Assembly: GCA_965371805.1 (NCBI GenBank)
Contig: CBDUZW010000025.1
Coordinates: 1 to 56,887 of the forward strand
Direction: 5' to 3'
Length of the DNA: 56,887 bases
Origin: JAOZTV01 sp965371805
Lineage (GTDB): Bacteria > Acidobacteriota > Aminicenantia > UBA2199
Shown: in pieces, positions 41,354 to 49,745 of the stretch
How the letters are laid out: each line of letters begins with the position of its first letter
How positions within the stretch are numbered: position 1 is the first letter of the stretch
The notes under the pieces: model-generated
What the model was told of the DNA's origin: nothing
Databases searched by the model: none
What the model saw: only the letters and a program-made list of their open reading frames with translations
Translations under genes and position numbers: made by a program

Positions 41354-41923
41354 CTATTTTATTATATATTTAGTCATCGCTAAAAGTATAAAAATATTTG
41401 CAGGTATCTCTTCTTTCATTTTTTTTATCATTCTATAGAAAGTCATTTTGCACTGTCCTTCATTTTTATCCAGGATCACAGCGATTTCCTGAAATTGAAG
41501 TTCCTGCCAGACTCTCATAATCAGTATGTCTCTCTCATATTCAGGCAGGTCTTGAATATATCTTTGTAAGGAAATAAAGTTTTCTCTGTTTATTGCATCA
41601 ATTTCTATATTTTCTTCTGATTTGATATCCCAGATATCGTCAATTGAAAGTAATTTGTGTTTTTTTCTGTAAAAATCGTTGATATCATTTTTTGCAATTG
41701 TATAAAGCCAAGCAAGTATTTTGCCCTTATTTAAATCAAAATTCTGAATTTTTGTAAATGCTTTCATAAATGTATTGCTTGTAATATCTTCAGCTGTCTC
41801 TTTATGATATGTTTTATAATAGATGTAATTATAGATTTTTTGAAAATAAAACTCATATAATATGGAAAATGATTTTTTATTACCCTTTTGACAACCTCTT
41901 ATCAATTTATTTTCCTTATTCAT
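41354..41923 (-). CDS. ECF-type RNA polymerase sigma factor
   Basis: A 189-residue sigma-70-family protein with only regions 2 and 4. Region 2 includes SILYEFYFQKIYNYIYYKT and AEDITSNTFMKAFTKI with the aromatic WLYTIAKNDINDFYR segment; region 4 is LPEYERDILIMRVWQELQFQ and the HTH that follows. It directs RNA polymerase to a small regulon, often cell-envelope stress. GGAG precedes the ATG. A TATAAT on the minus strand (41969-41964) with a poor -35 lies upstream. It is co-transcribed with the VWA protein, the probable regulator of its activity. Confidence 0.9.
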   Translation of the reverse strand: MNKENKLIRGCQKGNKKSFSILYEFYFQKIYNYIYYKTYHKETAEDITSNTFMKAFTKIQNFDLNKGKILAWLYTIAKNDINDFYRKKHKLLSIDDIWDIKSEENIEIDAINRENFISLQRYIQDLPEYERDILIMRVWQELQFQEIAVILDKNEGQCKMTFYRMIKKMKEEIPANIFILLAMTKYIIK

Positions 41924-42005
41924 TTAGGACTCCATTTTGATTTATCATATTTGTTTAACGCAAATTATATCTGAAAGTAACAAAAAAAACATAAAAAAAG
42001 TTTAC

Positions 42006-42034
42006 TTGCTTTATTTTATTTTTTAATTGATAAT
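42006..42034 (+). promoter_or_regulatory. Candidate promoter of malQ
   Basis: TTGCTT (42006-42011), a 17-nt spacer and GATAAT (42029-42034, five of six). Transcription would start near 42041 and include the CGGAGG ribosome site of malQ. It is divergent from the sigma-factor gene. Confidence 0.4.
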
Positions 42035-42059
42035 TTCTTCTGATAATACGGAGGTTGTT

Positions 42060-43643
42060 TTGCAAAAGAAGAAATCGGATAGTTTAGAGTTATTAAGAAG
42101 AAGCAGTGGCTTATTGCTGCATATTTCTTCCTTACCGGGAAAGTATGGAATAGGAACATTAGGAGAGGAGGCTTTTGATTTTATTGATTTTTTAAAAAAG
42201 TCGGGACAAAGGTATTGGCAGATATTACCAACAACACCAACCCTTTCCCAATTTGGACATTCTCCATACTCTTCATATTCATCATTTGCTGGTGATCCGT
42301 TTCTTATCAGTGTTGAAGAAATACTTAAAAAATCCTGGGTAGAAGCAGGACTTTATGACCTGCTTCCAAAGCAAAGTAATGCAGATTTTGTAGATTTTGC
42401 AGAGGTTGAAGCATTCAAATATAATTTCTTAAAAAAAGCTTTTGACCAATTTATTAAAAATGCTGAGGCTGCGGATAAAAGGACTTTTGAAACATTTAAA
42501 AAAGAAGAGAAATACTGGCTGGATGATTTTTCTCTATTTGTCTCTCTTGCAAAAGAGAGAGGAACTTTTTACTGGATAAAATGGAAGAAGAAGATAAGGG
42601 AAAGGGGTCTTGATGAGTTGAATATGGAAAAAGAGAACTTAAAAGATGAAATTGAATTCTGGAAATTCACTCAGTTCATCTTTTTTTCTCAATGGAAAGA
42701 ACTCACAATAAAAGCAAAAGCAAAAGGAATTTCTATAGTTGGGGATATTCCGATCTATGTTAATTTTGACAGTGCTGATACATGGTCTAATCCTGAAATT
42801 TTTCAATTAAATGAAGAATCGCTTAAGGCTGAAAAAGTTTCTGGTGTACCACCGGATTATTTCAGCAAAAATGGTCAGAAATGGGGAAATCCTCTTTATA
42901 AATGGTTTGCACCTGATATGAAAGGTCTGAATGAGAAAACCTTTTCCTGGTGGAAAAAGAGAGTTTCCCATCTATTAAAAATGGTCGATATTATCAGGAT
43001 TGATCACTTTAGAGGTTTTGAATCTTATTGGGCTGTTCCGATCAGAGCAAAAACAGCAATTAAAGGAAAATGGTTAAAAGGTCCTGGGTTCAGTTTTTTT
43101 TTAAGACTTGAAAAGGAACTAGGGAAACTCCCTTTAATAGCGGAAGATCTTGGGATTATTACAAAAGGAGTTGAAGAATTAAGGGATGAATTGAACCTGC
43201 CGGGAATGAAAATATTGCAATTTGCTTTTGATTTTAATCCTAAAAACACATATTTACCGGGAAATTTTGAAAATTCAAATTGTATTGTTTATACAGGGAC
43301 TCATGATAATAATACAACTAATGGATGGTTTTATGGTAAGGATATTGATGATAATACCAGAGATTATGTTTTAGAATATATTGGATCTGAAAATAGGGAT
43401 GAGTTTCACTGGAAGTTTATAAGGACTGCAATGGCTTCAATTTCTAAGCTAAGTATTATTCCAGTTCAAGATATTTTGGGTTTTTCAGAAGAATTCAGAA
43501 TGAATACTCCTGGAGAGTCAAAGAAAAACTGGAGATGGAAGCTTGCTAAAAATAAATTAACTGATACTCACAGTCACAAGTTATATAGATATACAAAAAT
43601 ATTCAATAGATTGCCTGAGTCTAAGGGTGAGAAAAATAAATAA
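42060..43643 (+). CDS. malQ: 4-alpha-glucanotransferase (amylomaltase)
   Basis: A 527-residue GH77 enzyme that disproportionates maltodextrins in the cytoplasm. The motifs SSGLLLHISSLPGKYGIGTLG at the N-terminus (in part), VGDIPIYVNFDSADTW, the catalytic region RIDHFRGFESYWAVP (nucleophile Asp), LIAEDLGIIT (acid/base Glu) and YTGTHDNNTTNGWF are the family's active-site set. The start is TTG 42060 with CGGAGG 5 nt upstream; a longer frame to 42027 would cross the predicted -10. It overlaps the next gene by 17 nt. It suggests glycogen or maltodextrin use. Confidence 0.95.
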   Translation: MQKKKSDSLELLRRSSGLLLHISSLPGKYGIGTLGEEAFDFIDFLKKSGQRYWQILPTTPTLSQFGHSPYSSYSSFAGDPFLISVEEILKKSWVEAGLYDLLPKQSNADFVDFAEVEAFKYNFLKKAFDQFIKNAEAADKRTFETFKKEEKYWLDDFSLFVSLAKERGTFYWIKWKKKIRERGLDELNMEKENLKDEIEFWKFTQFIFFSQWKELTIKAKAKGISIVGDIPIYVNFDSADTWSNPEIFQLNEESLKAEKVSGVPPDYFSKNGQKWGNPLYKWFAPDMKGLNEKTFSWWKKRVSHLLKMVDIIRIDHFRGFESYWAVPIRAKTAIKGKWLKGPGFSFFLRLEKELGKLPLIAEDLGIITKGVEELRDELNLPGMKILQFAFDFNPKNTYLPGNFENSNCIVYTGTHDNNTTNGWFYGKDIDDNTRDYVLEYIGSENRDEFHWKFIRTAMASISKLSIIPVQDILGFSEEFRMNTPGESKKNWRWKLAKNKLTDTHSHKLYRYTKIFNRLPESKGEKNK

Positions 43644-44664
43644 CTCTGTAATTAGAATTACAGCTCTCTGGGCATTGAGTGAAGCTGCTCTTGGAGGTGT
43701 TCTACATGCCTTTAAAATACCTCTGACAGGCTTATTCATTAATGGCAGTGCAGTACTTTTTATTGCATTGATAGGGTATTATTCAGAAAAAAAGAGTACA
43801 ATAATTACCGCAACCATTATTGTACTAATCGTAAAAGCAGGTGTTTCACCCCATACTCCTCCAGCAGCATATATTGCGGTTTCTCTTCAAGGAATAATTG
43901 GAGAGATACTATTCAGATATAAACAGTTTTATAAGATTGCCGCTCTAATATTTGGACTAATTACACTGACCCTATCCTCTTTACAGAAGATATTTTTTCT
44001 CACTCTGGTTTATGGGCTGAATTTATGGGAATCAATAGATCAGTTTGGAAGTTATATTACGAAGCAATTACCATTCCTGAGTGAAATAGAAGATCTCAGC
44101 TTATGGATAATCGGAATTTATTCAGGCATTCACATTATCACTGGATTTATTGTCGGGATCATTGCAGGAAAACTTCCAAGATGGATAGAGGATAATGAGG
44201 AAATTTTTGATCAGGAATTTTTGATGGAGGTCAAGATAAAAGTTAAAAAAGGTAAGCGCAAAAGAAAACCCTTTTATAAAAAGACATCTAGTATATTGAT
44301 TTTTTTTATGGCTATAATGATAATAATTTTGTCTTATGTTTTTCCTCATTTTTCAGAGTCAACCGGTGTGAAGGCGCTAATAATGGTTGTAAGGTATATA
44401 ATAATAATGTCCCTGTGGTTTTATTTTATTGCTCCCCTGGTTATTAAACTCTATAAAAATATCTTTAAAAAAAAAAGAGGGAAATATTCCAAAGAGATTG
44501 ATACAACTATAAATATGCTGCCGGTGCTGAAGAGTGCTGTATCATATAAATGGAAAAAATATGGGAACTTAAGCTTTTTTAAAAGAGTGAAAGCTTTTAT
44601 AGTGTCCATTTTTATTTTTGTATTAAAGGCAGATCTCTCTGATCTTAATGGCAGAGGTACCTAA
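43627..44664 (+). CDS. Integral membrane protein, resembles an ECF-transporter S component
   Basis: A 345-residue protein. The N-terminal half (about residues 8-190) has five or six hydrophobic segments with the sequence LGGVLHAFKIPLTGLFINGS followed by VKAGVSPHTPPAAYIAVSLQG, reminiscent of substrate-binding (S) components of energy-coupling-factor vitamin or metabolite transporters. A basic stretch (about 200-220) and two more hydrophobic segments follow. The family is not one I can name. The start GTG 43627 lies inside malQ. It ends 2 nt before a THEP1-type NTPase gene, so the two probably work together. The substrate is unknown. Confidence 0.45.
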   Translation: MRKINNSVIRITALWALSEAALGGVLHAFKIPLTGLFINGSAVLFIALIGYYSEKKSTIITATIIVLIVKAGVSPHTPPAAYIAVSLQGIIGEILFRYKQFYKIAALIFGLITLTLSSLQKIFFLTLVYGLNLWESIDQFGSYITKQLPFLSEIEDLSLWIIGIYSGIHIITGFIVGIIAGKLPRWIEDNEEIFDQEFLMEVKIKVKKGKRKRKPFYKKTSSILIFFMAIMIIILSYVFPHFSESTGVKALIMVVRYIIIMSLWFYFIAPLVIKLYKNIFKKKRGKYSKEIDTTINMLPVLKSAVSYKWKKYGNLSFFKRVKAFIVSIFIFVLKADLSDLNGRGT

Positions 44665-44666
44665 AG

Positions 44667-45161
44667 ATGATATATCTATTAACAGGGGACAGGCAGAGTG
44701 GTAAAACTACCAACCTATTTAACTGGATAAAAAATCAGAAGAAATCTATATCAGGGGTCTTATCTCCAATAGAAAATAGCAAGCGTTGTTTCTATTCTAT
44801 TTCGAAGGATAAGGATTTTCCTTTTAGCGTAATAGACAATACGTTTAAAGATGACGAGGTATTAAAAATAGGAAAGTATGTTTTTTATAAGAAAGCATTT
44901 AATATGGCAGTTGATGAGATCGAAGAGGGCATTAAATTAAATTCAGATTATATAATCATAGATGAGATAGGACCTCTTGAATTGCAAAAAAAAGGTTTCT
45001 ATAATATTACAAAAAAATGCATAAATATTTCAAGATCAGATGACAGATTTCATTTTATTTTTGTAATTAGGGGTTTTTTATTAGATGAAATTCTTGAATT
45101 TTTTAATATCAATAAAGGTGAGTTTGAGATTATAAATGTGAATAGACTCTCTACTTTGTGA
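44667..45161 (+). CDS. THEP1-family P-loop NTPase
   Basis: A 164-residue nucleoside-triphosphatase. Walker A is GDRQSGKTT (residues 7-15) and Walker B plus the family hallmark is IIIDEIGPLELQKKGF (about 98-113). There is no ABC signature motif, so it is not an ABC ATPase. THEP1 proteins hydrolyse NTPs slowly and their cellular role is poorly known. The gene begins 2 nt after the membrane-protein gene, without space for a promoter, so a joint role in membrane transport or sensing is an inference from position only. Confidence 0.8.
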   Translation: MIYLLTGDRQSGKTTNLFNWIKNQKKSISGVLSPIENSKRCFYSISKDKDFPFSVIDNTFKDDEVLKIGKYVFYKKAFNMAVDEIEEGIKLNSDYIIIDEIGPLELQKKGFYNITKKCINISRSDDRFHFIFVIRGFLLDEILEFFNINKGEFEIINVNRLSTL

Positions 45162-45288
45162 ATATTTATTTGATATTTATAACTGCATAAATAGTCTCCA
45201 TGAATTAAAAAAATTAGTTCTGAAGATGGAGATTCAATAATACTAATTATGAGTGTAAAGATAGGGAAATAGCTTTAACTAAGTGTAA

Positions 45289-45317
45289 TTGCAGAAAGAA
45301 ATAAAATTAAGTATAAT
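45289..45317 (+). promoter_or_regulatory. Leaderless promoter of the DUF481 gene
   Basis: TTGCAG (45289-45294), a 17-nt spacer and a perfect TATAAT (45312-45317), then TGCTAG and the ATG at 45324. There is no Shine-Dalgarno sequence. Initiation 7 nt after the -10 falls on the A of the start codon, predicting a leaderless mRNA. The promoter lies in a near-repeat, AAGTGTAATTGC (45281) and AAGTATAATTGC (45309), 28 bp apart. Confidence 0.6.
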
Positions 45318-45323
45318 TGCTAG

Positions 45324-46124
45324 ATGAAAAATATAAAAAAATATAATTCTGTTTTAATTATTCTGGTTCTGGTTTTGTTTTTTTCTCAATTACCTTATTT
45401 AAATGGTCAAGTTAATATTGAGAAGCAGAGAAAAGATATAACTAAGGATTTTGTAGAAGCATCTTTGGGATTTTCCCTGAGCCTTTATAAAGGCAACACT
45501 AATCTTTTTAGATTTAATACTGATCTCAGGCTTGATTTCAGAAAGGGGAAAAATAGTGGATTCCTTATGGGAAATTTAGCCTATGGCGAAAAGAGTGAAG
45601 TATCCTATATTGACAAGGGATTTGTTCATCTTAGATTTATCAGAGATATATCAGGTAAATTTCTATTTGAAGCATTTTTACAAAAAGAGTTTAATGATTT
45701 TTTATTGTTGGAAAAAAGAGAGTTGGCTGGTCTTGGTCTCAGGTTTCATCTTATAAATCAAAGCGGAGAATGGGGTAAGTTTAACATCCATTTAGGAATG
45801 GGAATGATGTATGAAATTGAGAGGTTTAATCCTTCAAGTGACTTAATTCAGAAGGAAGATTCATCAATATTGAAATCAACAAATTATATATCAATAGATT
45901 ATATATCAAAGAAATTTTCAATAAAAAATGTAACTTATTTCCAGTCGGATTTTGGTAAGGATAGCTCTTCTAGAATCACCTCTGATCTTAAGTTTTCAGT
46001 AAAATTATCTAAATTATTATCATATACTGCAGGTATAAATTACCGTTATGACTCTAATCCTGCGCCAACAGTAAAAAATTATGACTTACAAATTGTGAAT
46101 GGATTAAAGGTGCTGATTAATTAA
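45324..46124 (+). CDS. Outer-membrane beta-barrel protein, DUF481 family
   Basis: A 266-residue exported protein. A hydrophobic signal peptide spans residues 9-28 and would be cut after NGQ. The rest is a run of alternating-residue amphipathic beta strands (for example ASLGFSLSLYKGNTNLFRFN, FLMGNLAYGEKSEVSYID and LLSYTAGINYRYDSNPAPTV) ending in a strand (YDLQIVNGLKVLIN), as in YdiY-like DUF481 porin-sized barrels of Gram-negative bacteria. The final residue is Asn rather than the Phe/Trp preferred by many BamA substrates. It overlaps the convergent molybdoenzyme gene by 4 nt. Function unknown. Confidence 0.78.
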   Translation: MKNIKKYNSVLIILVLVLFFSQLPYLNGQVNIEKQRKDITKDFVEASLGFSLSLYKGNTNLFRFNTDLRLDFRKGKNSGFLMGNLAYGEKSEVSYIDKGFVHLRFIRDISGKFLFEAFLQKEFNDFLLLEKRELAGLGLRFHLINQSGEWGKFNIHLGMGMMYEIERFNPSSDLIQKEDSSILKSTNYISIDYISKKFSIKNVTYFQSDFGKDSSSRITSDLKFSVKLSKLLSYTAGINYRYDSNPAPTVKNYDLQIVNGLKVLIN

Positions 46125-47503
46125 GAAAGGGCATTTTTTAAATCAATCAATACCTGTTTCTCCGGGGTAATGATATCCAGCTCAGAATAGTATTCCATTC
46201 GATCTATAAATTCTCCAGATAATATAATAGTTAATATAATCCAGAAGAATGAATTGAAATCGAGAACATTTGACCATAGAAAGAAAACTGGGATGAAAAA
46301 ACCAAGGATTATCCTGAAGGCGCTTATAAATGGAAGTGTTTTTTTTTCGATCTTCCAAAAATATAATTTCCTGTGGAGATATAGTGATATTTTTATTATT
46401 GCAGTTACTACAGTTAACTCCAGGTTTTCTGAAATAAATCCCATTAGATAGATCCCATTTAAAATAGCATGGGCAGAGTGAAAATTTATCGGGCTGACTT
46501 TCATAGTAACATTATATATACGATCAATAGAGTATAAACTGATAAAGCCAATACCTGCTGATATAATTCCAAGAAATTTATATTGGGGAAATAGTAATAA
46601 ATAAATAAGTCCTGAACTTAAAAATAGAGAGAAAAAAAGAATTTCTCTGCTCAACCAGGATCTTGAGAAATTAAAAATGGCACGATAGGCACGCAACTTA
46701 TGTCCAAGATGCACTGTGCTTAATCCCATGGCAAGTATACCTGAAGCTAAAAATATAAAAGGATTGATCTGCTCAGGTTTATTTGCAAATGCAGCCATGA
46801 ATGCAACTAGTACCGAGGCACTTATTGTAAATAATAATAATGTCCATTCAGATTTTAAATTGATTTTCTTATGTGTAGGATTTAGAGAAGCTTTAAATGA
46901 TCTGTTAAGGGTGAGTTTGTCTGGTGGTGCAGTTAGCTCAGGAGACCTGTTTTTTCGTAATTCTTTAAATCTAATACCCGGGGAGATCTTAGTGTCGGTA
47001 AATCCTGGTACTCTTTTTGTTTTTGTTATGTTTTTTTTTTCAACTTCCAGGTCCCCTAAAGTTAAGGCATTTACAGGGCAGGAAATAGTACATGCTGGTG
47101 ACTCATTATTGTTGAGTCTGTCAATGCAAAAGTCACATTTTTGTATTACTCCCTTGTCCCTGAAATAACGGGGAGCATCATATGGGCATGCCCAGGTGCA
47201 GTATTTGCATCCAATACATTTATCCGGATCAATAATAACAGCACCGGTATTTTTCTCTTTAGAGTATGCATTAGCAGGGCAGTTCTCAACACAGGCGGGG
47301 TCTTCACAGTGATTACAAGCGATAGAAAGGTTGAAAAGTGGAAGAGAAGGGTGGTGTGTCTCATTGAAAGTATGTATGGCACGCCAGGCCAGATCCTGTT
47401 TTCCGAAATTTTGTGTCCCACATGCGACAATACAGGCTCCACAGCCAGTGCATCTGTTCAGATCCAATACAAATGATTTGTGATTATTAATTGATTTTTC
47501 CAT
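46121..47503 (-). CDS. DMSO-reductase-type iron-sulfur subunit fused to a membrane anchor (DmsB-DmsC)
   Basis: A 460-residue fusion. Residues 1-150 carry sixteen cysteines in four [4Fe-4S] motifs (Cys 18/21/24/28, 63/66/71/75, 96/99/102/106 and 123/126/138/142), the DmsB pattern. After a linker (about 150-215), about eight hydrophobic segments match the DmsC quinone-reactive anchor, including the start SEWTLLLFTISASVLVAFMA (about residues 222-241). In most bacteria these are separate proteins. It lies 2 nt after the molybdopterin subunit gene. It would carry electrons between the quinone pool and the catalytic subunit. Confidence 0.88.
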   Translation of the reverse strand: MEKSINNHKSFVLDLNRCTGCGACIVACGTQNFGKQDLAWRAIHTFNETHHPSLPLFNLSIACNHCEDPACVENCPANAYSKEKNTGAVIIDPDKCIGCKYCTWACPYDAPRYFRDKGVIQKCDFCIDRLNNNESPACTISCPVNALTLGDLEVEKKNITKTKRVPGFTDTKISPGIRFKELRKNRSPELTAPPDKLTLNRSFKASLNPTHKKINLKSEWTLLLFTISASVLVAFMAAFANKPEQINPFIFLASGILAMGLSTVHLGHKLRAYRAIFNFSRSWLSREILFFSLFLSSGLIYLLLFPQYKFLGIISAGIGFISLYSIDRIYNVTMKVSPINFHSAHAILNGIYLMGFISENLELTVVTAIIKISLYLHRKLYFWKIEKKTLPFISAFRIILGFFIPVFFLWSNVLDFNSFFWIILTIILSGEFIDRMEYYSELDIITPEKQVLIDLKNALS

Positions 47504-47505
47504 GT

Positions 47506-49569
47506 TTATGTTTTTTTTAGTTTCTCTATTTGTACTAAATTATCATGAAATGCAGTCCCATGTCCCATATCTGTTTCTCTTCCTAAAGAGAGGAAATTAA
47601 CTGTACCCCCGACTGTGATCCACCATCCATTTGTCATATATACGCAGCCTTTTTTTATTCCAAAATCAATCCTGGCTTCAACCTCAAGGCTTCCCCTGTC
47701 ATTAAAGACCCTTACTCTTTCTTTGTTGGAGACGTTCCGTTCTTCAGCATCTTCCGGGGCAATAGTCATAAATGGTTTCCAACCAAATTGACGGATCAAC
47801 TTTAGATTTTTAAACTGAGAATGGGTACTGTTTTTTGTATTTGGCGTAATAAAATAAAGAGGATATTTTTTTAACTTATTTGATGCTCTTCGAATAGATT
47901 CCACAGGCTCAGAGTATACAGGTAGTGGCTCAAGGCCCCACCGGCTCTTTGCTTCTTTGGAATATAGTTCGATCTTACCTGAAGGCGTTTTGAATTTTAG
48001 ATCTGAATAGGCTATCTCCTGAGTTCCTGGAGCAATTACCGGACCCTGTTTTAACCCTTCCAGGGATAATTCAGGGAAAGGGGCCAGTTTCTTGTTCAGA
48101 AAGTTATCTACTCCGTTAACTGAGGGTTCAGGGAGGTACTTTTTTATTTCAGTTTCAGAAAAACCAAGTTTTTTTGCTAATAGCCAGTATATTTCAGATT
48201 CTGGTTTTACTTCTCCGGGAGGATCAATTATCTTCTGTTTTAATTGTATATAAGGATGCCAATATGCTCCGATTATATCAGATTGTTCAAACATTGATTT
48301 TGCCGGCAAAATTATATCAGCCATTAATGCTGAATCTGTATAAAACTGATCTACAACTACTCGAAAACCCAATTTATTAAATGCCTTGATAACTGTATTT
48401 GTATCAGGATTCTGAGTGATTGGATTGCCTCTCTCTACCCAGGCCATCTTTAATGATGGCTTAGTCTGCTTTAGCATATCACTGCCGAGACGGGCAGTTG
48501 AGATCGAGACTCTGGATATACCATCAGGCTTTTCCGGAGGAAAGAAAGCGAGCGGATCAACGATCTCATCAAATATAGAAGATTGTAAGTTTGCATATAG
48601 CCATCCTGCACCAGGTTTACCAATATTTCCTGTAATTGCAGCAAGTGATAGTATTGCCCGGAAAGCCTGACCGCTATTTGTGTATCTTTGCATACCAAAG
48701 CCGGGCAGAAAACTTATAGGGTTGTTTTCAACTATTAATTTAGCTAGCTTGAGAATATAAGTTACAGGTACATCTGTTATTTTAGAGGCTTTTTCCGGAG
48801 TAAAATGTTCAACCAGTTTTTTATATTCTGAGAAGCCAAAAATATTTTTTTTTATAAACTTATGGTCCAGTTTATCCCATTTTATTAATAGATGACCAAC
48901 TGCCAGAGCTAAGGCACCATCAGTTCCGGGCCTTGGTTGGATAAGTAGTTCGGCTCTTTCTGCTGAAAGTGTTCTACGGGGATCAATAGTGATCAGCTTT
49001 GCACCCTTTTCTATAGCTATATCAATAGATCTCATTTGCTGGACATTTGTTTCAGCTGGATTTTTACCCCACATTAAAATAAGCTTTGCATTTTCAATAT
49101 CCCAGGGGACATTATGTTTGTTCTCACCAAGCGTTAACCGGGTGGCTTCTAAGCCGGCCGGCCAGCATAGATCACCATAAGTAGTCGTATATCCGCCATA
49201 TAATTTCCAGAAATTCGATCCCATTTCATTCATCAGACCTTTGGTCCCGCTTGCTGAATAATATAGGACAGACTGTGGACCGAATTCTCTTTTATAATAG
49301 TCCAATTTTTCCGCTATTGTTTCCAGAGCTTCATTCCAGGAGATTTGTGTGAATTCTTCCTTATTTTTGTCTTTTTTCATTGGGTATATAATTCTCTCTT
49401 TTGAATGCGTACGTTCAACATAACTTAATCCACGCAGGCAGGTCCCTTTTGGAGTTGCAAGATTGTCCTGGTTTGATTCGATACGGCAGATTTTATTATT
49501 TTCTACATATACTTTCAGGCTGCAGGTACTATAACAATTACGGGGACAAACAGTTGTAAACATCTTCAC
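47506..49569 (-). CDS. Molybdopterin oxidoreductase catalytic subunit (DMSO-reductase family)
   Basis: A 687-residue molybdopterin enzyme. The N-terminal [4Fe-4S] motif uses Cys 8, 12, 16 and 44 (TVCPRNCYSTCS, GTCLRG). Cofactor-binding blocks include LILMWGKNPAETN, DPRRT, PGTDGALALAVGHLL and the C-terminal MTNGWW region. The loop GDLCWPAGLEA lies where the metal ligand is expected, with Cys or Asp as candidates. There is no twin-arginine signal, so it should stay in the cytoplasm, unlike DmsA. The substrate (S- or N-oxide, polysulfide or another) cannot be read from the sequence. GTG 49569 has GAGG 8 nt upstream; the frame extends to 49602, upstream of the predicted transcription start. Confidence 0.85.
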   Translation of the reverse strand: MKMFTTVCPRNCYSTCSLKVYVENNKICRIESNQDNLATPKGTCLRGLSYVERTHSKERIIYPMKKDKNKEEFTQISWNEALETIAEKLDYYKREFGPQSVLYYSASGTKGLMNEMGSNFWKLYGGYTTTYGDLCWPAGLEATRLTLGENKHNVPWDIENAKLILMWGKNPAETNVQQMRSIDIAIEKGAKLITIDPRRTLSAERAELLIQPRPGTDGALALAVGHLLIKWDKLDHKFIKKNIFGFSEYKKLVEHFTPEKASKITDVPVTYILKLAKLIVENNPISFLPGFGMQRYTNSGQAFRAILSLAAITGNIGKPGAGWLYANLQSSIFDEIVDPLAFFPPEKPDGISRVSISTARLGSDMLKQTKPSLKMAWVERGNPITQNPDTNTVIKAFNKLGFRVVVDQFYTDSALMADIILPAKSMFEQSDIIGAYWHPYIQLKQKIIDPPGEVKPESEIYWLLAKKLGFSETEIKKYLPEPSVNGVDNFLNKKLAPFPELSLEGLKQGPVIAPGTQEIAYSDLKFKTPSGKIELYSKEAKSRWGLEPLPVYSEPVESIRRASNKLKKYPLYFITPNTKNSTHSQFKNLKLIRQFGWKPFMTIAPEDAEERNVSNKERVRVFNDRGSLEVEARIDFGIKKGCVYMTNGWWITVGGTVNFLSLGRETDMGHGTAFHDNLVQIEKLKKT

Positions 49570-49592
49570 TGGAAACACCTCAATAAATTTTA

Positions 49593-49621
49593 AGTCTAAC
49601 AAAAAAAACTGTATATGGCAA
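49593..49621 (-). promoter_or_regulatory. Candidate promoter of the molybdoenzyme operon
   Basis: Read on the minus strand: TTGCCA (49621-49616), a 17-nt spacer and TAGACT (49598-49593). Transcription would begin near 49586 and give a 17-nt leader with the GAGG ribosome site. This supports a start at 49569 rather than 49602. Confidence 0.4.
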
Positions 49622-49656
49622 TTCTGTTTATTTATTGAAAAAAAGAAGAATAATGC

Positions 49657-49685
49657 TTGACAGAATTAAACCTCTGAAGTAATAT
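49657..49685 (+). promoter_or_regulatory. Promoter of the IclR-family gene
   Basis: TTGACA (49657-49662, perfect), a 17-nt spacer and TAATAT (49680-49685, four of six). Transcription would begin near 49692, directly upstream of the two operator palindromes and about 54 nt before the regulator ATG, giving a classic repressor-at-start layout. Confidence 0.6.
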
Positions 49686-49694
49686 ATGGTTTGT

Positions 49695-49733
49695 TGTTTC
49701 GAATAATGAAACAATGTTTCGTATAGTGAAACA
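49695..49733 (+). promoter_or_regulatory. Twin IclR-type operator
   Basis: Two copies of TGTTTC-N7-GAAACA occupy 49695-49713 and 49715-49733, centred 20 bp apart (two helical turns, same face). The pattern fits operators of IclR-family dimers binding as a tetramer. They sit just past the predicted transcription start of the IclR gene. The molybdoenzyme promoter is about 75-110 bp away on the other side. Confidence 0.7.
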
Positions 49734-49745
49734 AAAGAAGGGGTC

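Noticed and set aside
45195..45232. Inverted repeat TCTCCAT...ATGGAGA as a terminator for the malQ operon
   Set aside because: The stem is 7 bp with a 24-nt loop and there is no U-tract, so I left it unassigned.
46716..47168. 150-codon plus-strand frame opposite the DmsB-DmsC fusion
   Set aside because: Antisense to a cysteine-motif-rich gene with all ligands intact; no recognisable domain.
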